Source: Lachnospiraceae bacterium
GTDB taxonomy: Bacteria > Bacillota > Clostridia > Lachnospirales > Lachnospiraceae
NCBI GenBank assembly: GCA_024405155.1
Contig: JAKSPC010000014.1
Span: forward strand, 1 to 44,238
Length of the DNA: 44,238 nucleotides
Reading direction: 5' to 3'
Numbering within the stretch: the stretch's first letter is position 1; every line of letters starts with the position of its first letter. The translations under genes were made by a program, and so were the position numbers. The notes below the pieces were generated by a model that was not told where the DNA came from, searched no databases, and worked only from the letters and a program-made list of their open reading frames with translations. This document shows, one piece after another, positions 40,736 through 44,238 of this stretch.

Positions 40736-43119
40736 TCTTTCATCTCCGTAGATGCAGGATCCAGTCTTTTGATGATATCTTCCTGGATCTCCGGAGATAA
40801 GTCAAGAAAATTCACAAAAGTCCCGTGGATACGAACGATATAGACGCCGCTCGGAGCATACTTTTTGGGGTCCGCCAGAACTTTTCTCAGCATTTCCTGC
40901 GTTGTCACATTCATATACAGGTAAAACGGCGACACATCCTTATCGTCAATCGCATTAAAGAACAAAGGAGTAAAGATCTTATTCTTAAACTCCATTCCCT
41001 TTTCTTCCGTTGTATTCCCCTTAAAATATCCCGGATCGATCCCGAAATGGGAAGCGTATCCGCCGCACATAGTGCAGAAGGGAAGGTTCCTGTTGGAGAG
41101 CATCCTCATGCCGATACCGCCGGAGGCATCTCCGAACAGCGGATCAACGCCATAATTCAGCATTTCTCTTGCCTTTCTTCCGTCGGGAGTCGCTCCCACC
41201 CAGTATCCGTACATGAGATGCGTTGATGGTGTGGAGTAATCCGGCCGGAATGGATTTCCCAGATAGTTCTTCTTTGATGCAACGATTTTTGATACTCTGT
41301 ACGCGAGGTCAGCGGCTTCCCTGTCAACTTTCGGGATATTATTTCCGTATTTGTCACAACTTGCCAGATACTGCCGCATCTCCTCATCATGTTCGAAGTT
41401 ATCCATAAGGGCACAAAGCATCCTGTCGGCATCACCCGGTCTTTCGGCAAGAAGCGTATCGATGGCAATAAAGGAATCTGCCAGAACGGTCAGTCCATGG
41501 ATCAGGCAGCCGCTGCCGTTGTACCTGGTCCCCTGAACTTTTGTATCACGCATATCTATGCCGCTTTCCATTCCTCCCATCATTGTGGAAAGGAAGGGGA
41601 CCTGATACAGGCTCAATGCCGCGGAAGCACGATTTGCGGCCTTCACCATGTGGTCAACATACCCATCCAGTTCACGATAAAAGATCTCCCGGATATTCTT
41701 CAGAAGTTCCTTAGGCTCCCTGACTCCCAGTTCCTCGTAAGTTTTTCCGATCTGTTCCCCGCTGATCTCGGACTTCCCTCCCTGCAGCACCAGCTCCAGC
41801 ACTTTAGGAAGATTGAGCCAGCTGTTTGTGGTATTTCCGTTGTCTTTTCCCATGATCAGCGGTTCCTGGCACCCTGCGACCGAATAATCCGGAAGGTCTT
41901 CCTCCTCTACGCCGTTTGCCGCAAGAACCTGAAACAGTGCATCGTCATTGAACAGCGAAGGCGTAAGTACTCCGGGAGTAAAAAAGAATCTTCCAAGTTC
42001 CCGGTACAATACGTCAGGCGTATTCTTGTGCAGCTTCACAGAGAGAATGGGCTGCGGCAGATTCATGTCGAAATACGCATCCAGAAGCGCAAACGATGCC
42101 GGGTCTGTTAAATCGTTTCCTTTTGTATCCCGGCCGCCGATAAGAATATTTTGAGAAATTGCCCAGCTTCTGTCCGCCACATTAAAAAATACCAGAAGAT
42201 GCTTGAACAGAGATGCCGCATCCGTCCTGTCAGCCTTGGAAGCTGCCATATACGGAGCGAAGATCCGATCCGCGTTTCCTACGGAAAAAGCGTACGGATT
42301 CGGTGTCTGCTCCAGACACATGCATTGCCAGATCAGAATAAACGCCTGTATTGCCTCATAAAGATCCTCTGCACCGTGGGCCGGTACTTTTTTCAATGTC
42401 TCTGCCAGGAGCAGGAATCTATCCCTGGCTTTTCCTTCTGCGGCTTCTGCCTTCTTTAACGCAAGATCTCTGTATCTCTCCGACAAAACCAGAAGATTCT
42501 TTGCCGAAATGATCATTGCATCGTAGTAATCCTTCTTTTCCGCGGAAGCACTTTGCTTTTTGCTTTCCAGCTCACAGATCATGTGATCCACACCATATTT
42601 CAGATACTTTCGAACATCCGGGATCACATGGCCTGTCACCTGTTCAATAAAGAACACAGCTTCTTTCGTGTACTTTTCTGCCGGTTTGTATGCCGACGTC
42701 AACGCTTTCGCAAACTGATTTCTGCTGTAGTATGCCTTTACTTTCTCAATCCGCTCCCCGGTAATGTCTCCATAAGGCTCAATATCCCCAAAAACAGCAA
42801 CCGGATCACAGTAACCTGCGAAAGATGACACTTTGAAACCGGGGTTGATAAGAGCGTATGAACGGGCGAACGCATCGTCCTGCGTTCCCGCAAATACATG
42901 ATAGTCCCCCAAAGAAAGCGGGATCCGCTTAAGGATCTCCGTGTTCATTTTCGCGATCCGGATACAGTCGGACAGATCCCTGAACTTCTCGTCGCACTCC
43001 ATGGCGATCTCGCGGGCATAAAACCATCCTGTCAGGTGGTCCAGGCTCCGTTCTTCCTGAAATCTTTTTTTTGCCAGTTCGGTGATCTCGTCAGCCGAAT
43101 AAAGTTCATGAATTCTCAT
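40732..43119 (-). CDS. Glycyl radical enzyme of unknown substrate
   Basis: This 795-residue protein is a member of the pyruvate formate-lyase/dehydratase superfamily. The thiyl-radical loop is V-A-G-C-Q-E-P, Cys417 with Glu419, the C-x-E pattern of the lyase and dehydratase branch (diol dehydratases, choline lyase, isethionate lyase) and not the C-C pair of pyruvate formate-lyase. The glycyl radical loop near the C-terminus reads V-R-I-H-G-T-F (Gly766), whereas R-V-S/A-G-Y/F is usual. Its length is normal. AGGAAG lies before the ATG. The activase is 49 bases upstream and the regulator overlaps downstream. No shell-protein gene is visible, so it is probably cytosolic and not in a microcompartment. 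The substrate cannot be named from sequence. Confidence 0.9.
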   Translation of the reverse strand: MRIHELYSADEITELAKKRFQEERSLDHLTGWFYAREIAMECDEKFRDLSDCIRIAKMNTEILKRIPLSLGDYHVFAGTQDDAFARSYALINPGFKVSSFAGYCDPVAVFGDIEPYGDITGERIEKVKAYYSRNQFAKALTSAYKPAEKYTKEAVFFIEQVTGHVIPDVRKYLKYGVDHMICELESKKQSASAEKKDYYDAMIISAKNLLVLSERYRDLALKKAEAAEGKARDRFLLLAETLKKVPAHGAEDLYEAIQAFILIWQCMCLEQTPNPYAFSVGNADRIFAPYMAASKADRTDAASLFKHLLVFFNVADRSWAISQNILIGGRDTKGNDLTDPASFALLDAYFDMNLPQPILSVKLHKNTPDVLYRELGRFFFTPGVLTPSLFNDDALFQVLAANGVEEEDLPDYSVAGCQEPLIMGKDNGNTTNSWLNLPKVLELVLQGGKSEISGEQIGKTYEELGVREPKELLKNIREIFYRELDGYVDHMVKAANRASAALSLYQVPFLSTMMGGMESGIDMRDTKVQGTRYNGSGCLIHGLTVLADSFIAIDTLLAERPGDADRMLCALMDNFEHDEEMRQYLASCDKYGNNIPKVDREAADLAYRVSKIVASKKNYLGNPFRPDYSTPSTHLMYGYWVGATPDGRKAREMLNYGVDPLFGDASGGIGMRMLSNRNLPFCTMCGGYASHFGIDPGYFKGNTTEEKGMEFKNKIFTPLFFNAIDDKDVSPFYLYMNVTTQEMLRKVLADPKKYAPSGVYIVRIHGTFVNFLDLSPEIQEDIIKRLDPASTEMKE

Positions 43120-43168
43120 TTTTCCACTTCCTATGATTTTAATAAAGATGATACGCTGCGCGTCATGA

Positions 43169-44041
43169 TCAGGTATGAATACAGGTAAATCCGTTTTCTG
43201 TCATTGTTTTTTCAAAGAAATCAACTGTTTCCTTTGGTATTTTTTGGGCAGGCATTTTATATGCAAGACCGCATTGTTCCCATTTTGCTTTTCCAAACTC
43301 GTGATACGGCAGGAATTCGATTTTTATGTTGTCTCTGCAGACATGCTGACGTATGAAGGAAACAAATCCGGACGCATCTTCTTTTCCGGCATTGAAACCG
43401 GGGATCAAAGGGACTCTTATCAGGACATTTTCGGTTGCTTCCGTTGCCTTCTGCAGGACCTTTCCCGTAACGGAATTCGAAACGCCAACCCACTTTTTAT
43501 GAACTTCCGCGTCGTAATGCTTTACGTCGATGATCCAGTGATCGACAAACGGGATCAGTTCTGCCAGACCGATATTGGAACCATTCGTCTCTACTGCACA
43601 ACTGATCGACGATTGTTTCAGCCGTTTCAGCAGCTCACCAACTGCTTCCAGCTGAACGGAGATCTCACCGCCGGTCAATGTCACCCCGCCGTTATCAAAA
43701 TACAGGGGTTTTGACCTCTCACACTCAGCTGCGATATCATCGATTTCATATTCTCTGCAGGAAAGTCTGATCCCCCTCTGCCTGTTTCCTGTCACACAGC
43801 CTTTTTCTTCACATACACTGCATAAGCTGCGGTCCAGTGTACCGTCTCTGACTGCCCCCTTTTCGCAGCAGCCTTCATATAACCATTCTTTATCTGTCAT
43901 CAGTATTCCGCCCGGTTCTAAACCTTCCGGATTGGAACACCACGGACATCTCATGTTGCATCCCTGCAAATGAAATACAAGACGGTTCCCGGGACCATCC
44001 TGCGAATAATTAAACCCCTTTTGAAAGATCTTCAACTTCAT
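43169..44041 (-). CDS. Glycyl-radical enzyme activating protein (radical SAM)
   Basis: This 290-residue radical SAM enzyme makes the glycyl radical on its partner. The cluster motif is C-N-M-R-C-P-W-C (Cys28, Cys32, Cys35), with G-G-E-I-S for SAM binding and the D-V-K-H segment later. Residues about 55-95 form a cysteine-bearing insert (Cys58, 59, 74, 77, 82, 95), where most activases carry a ferredoxin-like domain with two CxxCxxCxxxC sets; here the set is irregular. It is the first gene of the operon, followed by the glycyl radical enzyme after 49 bases. Confidence 0.92.
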   Translation of the reverse strand: MKLKIFQKGFNYSQDGPGNRLVFHLQGCNMRCPWCSNPEGLEPGGILMTDKEWLYEGCCEKGAVRDGTLDRSLCSVCEEKGCVTGNRQRGIRLSCREYEIDDIAAECERSKPLYFDNGGVTLTGGEISVQLEAVGELLKRLKQSSISCAVETNGSNIGLAELIPFVDHWIIDVKHYDAEVHKKWVGVSNSVTGKVLQKATEATENVLIRVPLIPGFNAGKEDASGFVSFIRQHVCRDNIKIEFLPYHEFGKAKWEQCGLAYKMPAQKIPKETVDFFEKTMTENGFTCIHT

Positions 44042-44056
44042 TGATTATTCTTAATT

Positions 44057-44075
44057 GGTATTATATATAGATACC
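44057..44075 (-). promoter_or_regulatory. Operator and -10 region of the glycyl-radical operon
   Basis: GGTATTATATATAGATACC is a 19-bp palindrome with one mismatched pair, 16 bases upstream of the activase ATG. Read on the minus strand it contains TATAAT (44065-44060), so a bound repressor would cover the -10 box. The GntR/LacI-type protein at 39683-40735 is the likely ligand. No clear -35 box is seen. Confidence 0.6.
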
Positions 44076-44238
44076 ATTTGTGAATAAAAAAAAGAGACTG
44101 CAAATACTTTATACAGAATGAAAGAAAATCTGTCAAGTAGATCCCATTCACGTCCAATAGAACAAATCACATCTCAAAAACGGCCTTCACTTGCAAAACT
44201 AAATTCCACCCCAGAAAACGAAAAAGTGGATTTTACTT
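44076..44238. other. Right-edge intergenic stretch
   Basis: No gene is visible. AATAGAACAAATC followed by CTCAAAA and CGGC (44156-44186) matches the flank of repeat copy B (38504-38533). AAATTCCAC (44202-44210) could pair with GTGGATTT (44227-44234) as the terminator of a gene beyond the window. Confidence 0.45.

Noticed and set aside
40732-43119. Pyruvate formate-lyase
   Set aside because: The active-site loop is G-C-Q-E-P with a single cysteine followed by glutamate, not the adjacent cysteine pair of pyruvate formate-lyase, and the length and neighbours differ.
40732-44041. A bacterial microcompartment-associated glycyl radical enzyme locus
   Set aside because: No shell-protein genes, no aldehyde dehydrogenase and no N-terminal encapsulation extension are visible in the window.

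Overview
The window looks like chromosomal DNA of a strictly anaerobic, low-to-mid GC Gram-positive bacterium of the Clostridia, most likely the Lachnospiraceae. The assignment rests on a methylaspartate-type glutamate fermentation operon, a long-form HPF, CarD, NrdR, YqeG, a DUF975 membrane protein, DUF3990/DUF3791 cassettes and an oxygen-sensitive glycyl radical enzyme. It is inferred from gene content and style only; no 16S rRNA gene is present.

Layout. (1) 1-4.0 kb is an AT-rich accessory zone: two related three-gene DUF3791/DUF3990 cassettes (one apparently decayed), a small methyltransferase, and two blocks of non-coding repeats. (2) 4.0-15.6 kb is housekeeping: a GMP synthase lacking its glutaminase half, an aminotransferase/MFS pair, CarD, a MATE exporter, HPF, an AAA/DUF4143 ATPase, Maf, a HicB-like protein, then HAD phosphatase, metallo-hydrolase and lipoate ligase, ending at a tRNA-Gln(CUG). 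(3) 15.7-22.0 kb, minus strand: prfC, two membrane proteins, nrdR, yqeG, efp and argS. (4) 22.2-27.0 kb, minus strand: a surface-sugar operon (acyltransferase broken by a 20-bp tandem duplication, heptose-7-P kinase, a nucleotidyltransferase-phosphatase fusion, RmlD-like reductase). (5) 27.2-36.6 kb, plus strand: one operon for glutamate degradation through 3-methylaspartate, mesaconate and citramalate. It encodes both mesaconase subunits, glutamate mutase S/L/E, methylaspartate ammonia-lyase, a cobalamin adenosyltransferase that can make the mutase cofactor, and the three citramalate/citrate-lyase subunits. It starts at a near-consensus promoter and ends at a strong terminator. (6) 36.9-44.0 kb, minus strand: a GH32-like protein with altered catalytic motifs, then an operon of GRE activase, glycyl radical enzyme, GntR/LacI-type regulator and P-loop kinase.

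The best candidate for an undescribed system is the 38.9-44.1 kb operon. Its glycyl radical enzyme keeps Cys-x-Glu and the C-terminal radical glycine, but the residues flanking that glycine are unusual. Its partners suggest an inducible pathway acting on a sugar-like, possibly phosphorylated, substrate.

The second strong candidate is a dispersed non-coding element present at 1103-1366 and 38533-38797. Each copy consists of four 42-bp units bounded by CATGTGAGCC and GGCTCACAT, laid out with the same spacing. A further family of long structured intergenic hairpins with conserved ends and variable interiors occurs at 10582-10678 and 33391-33500.

Gene calls and motifs were read by eye from the sequence. 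Family names rest on recognised motifs, and no database search was run.
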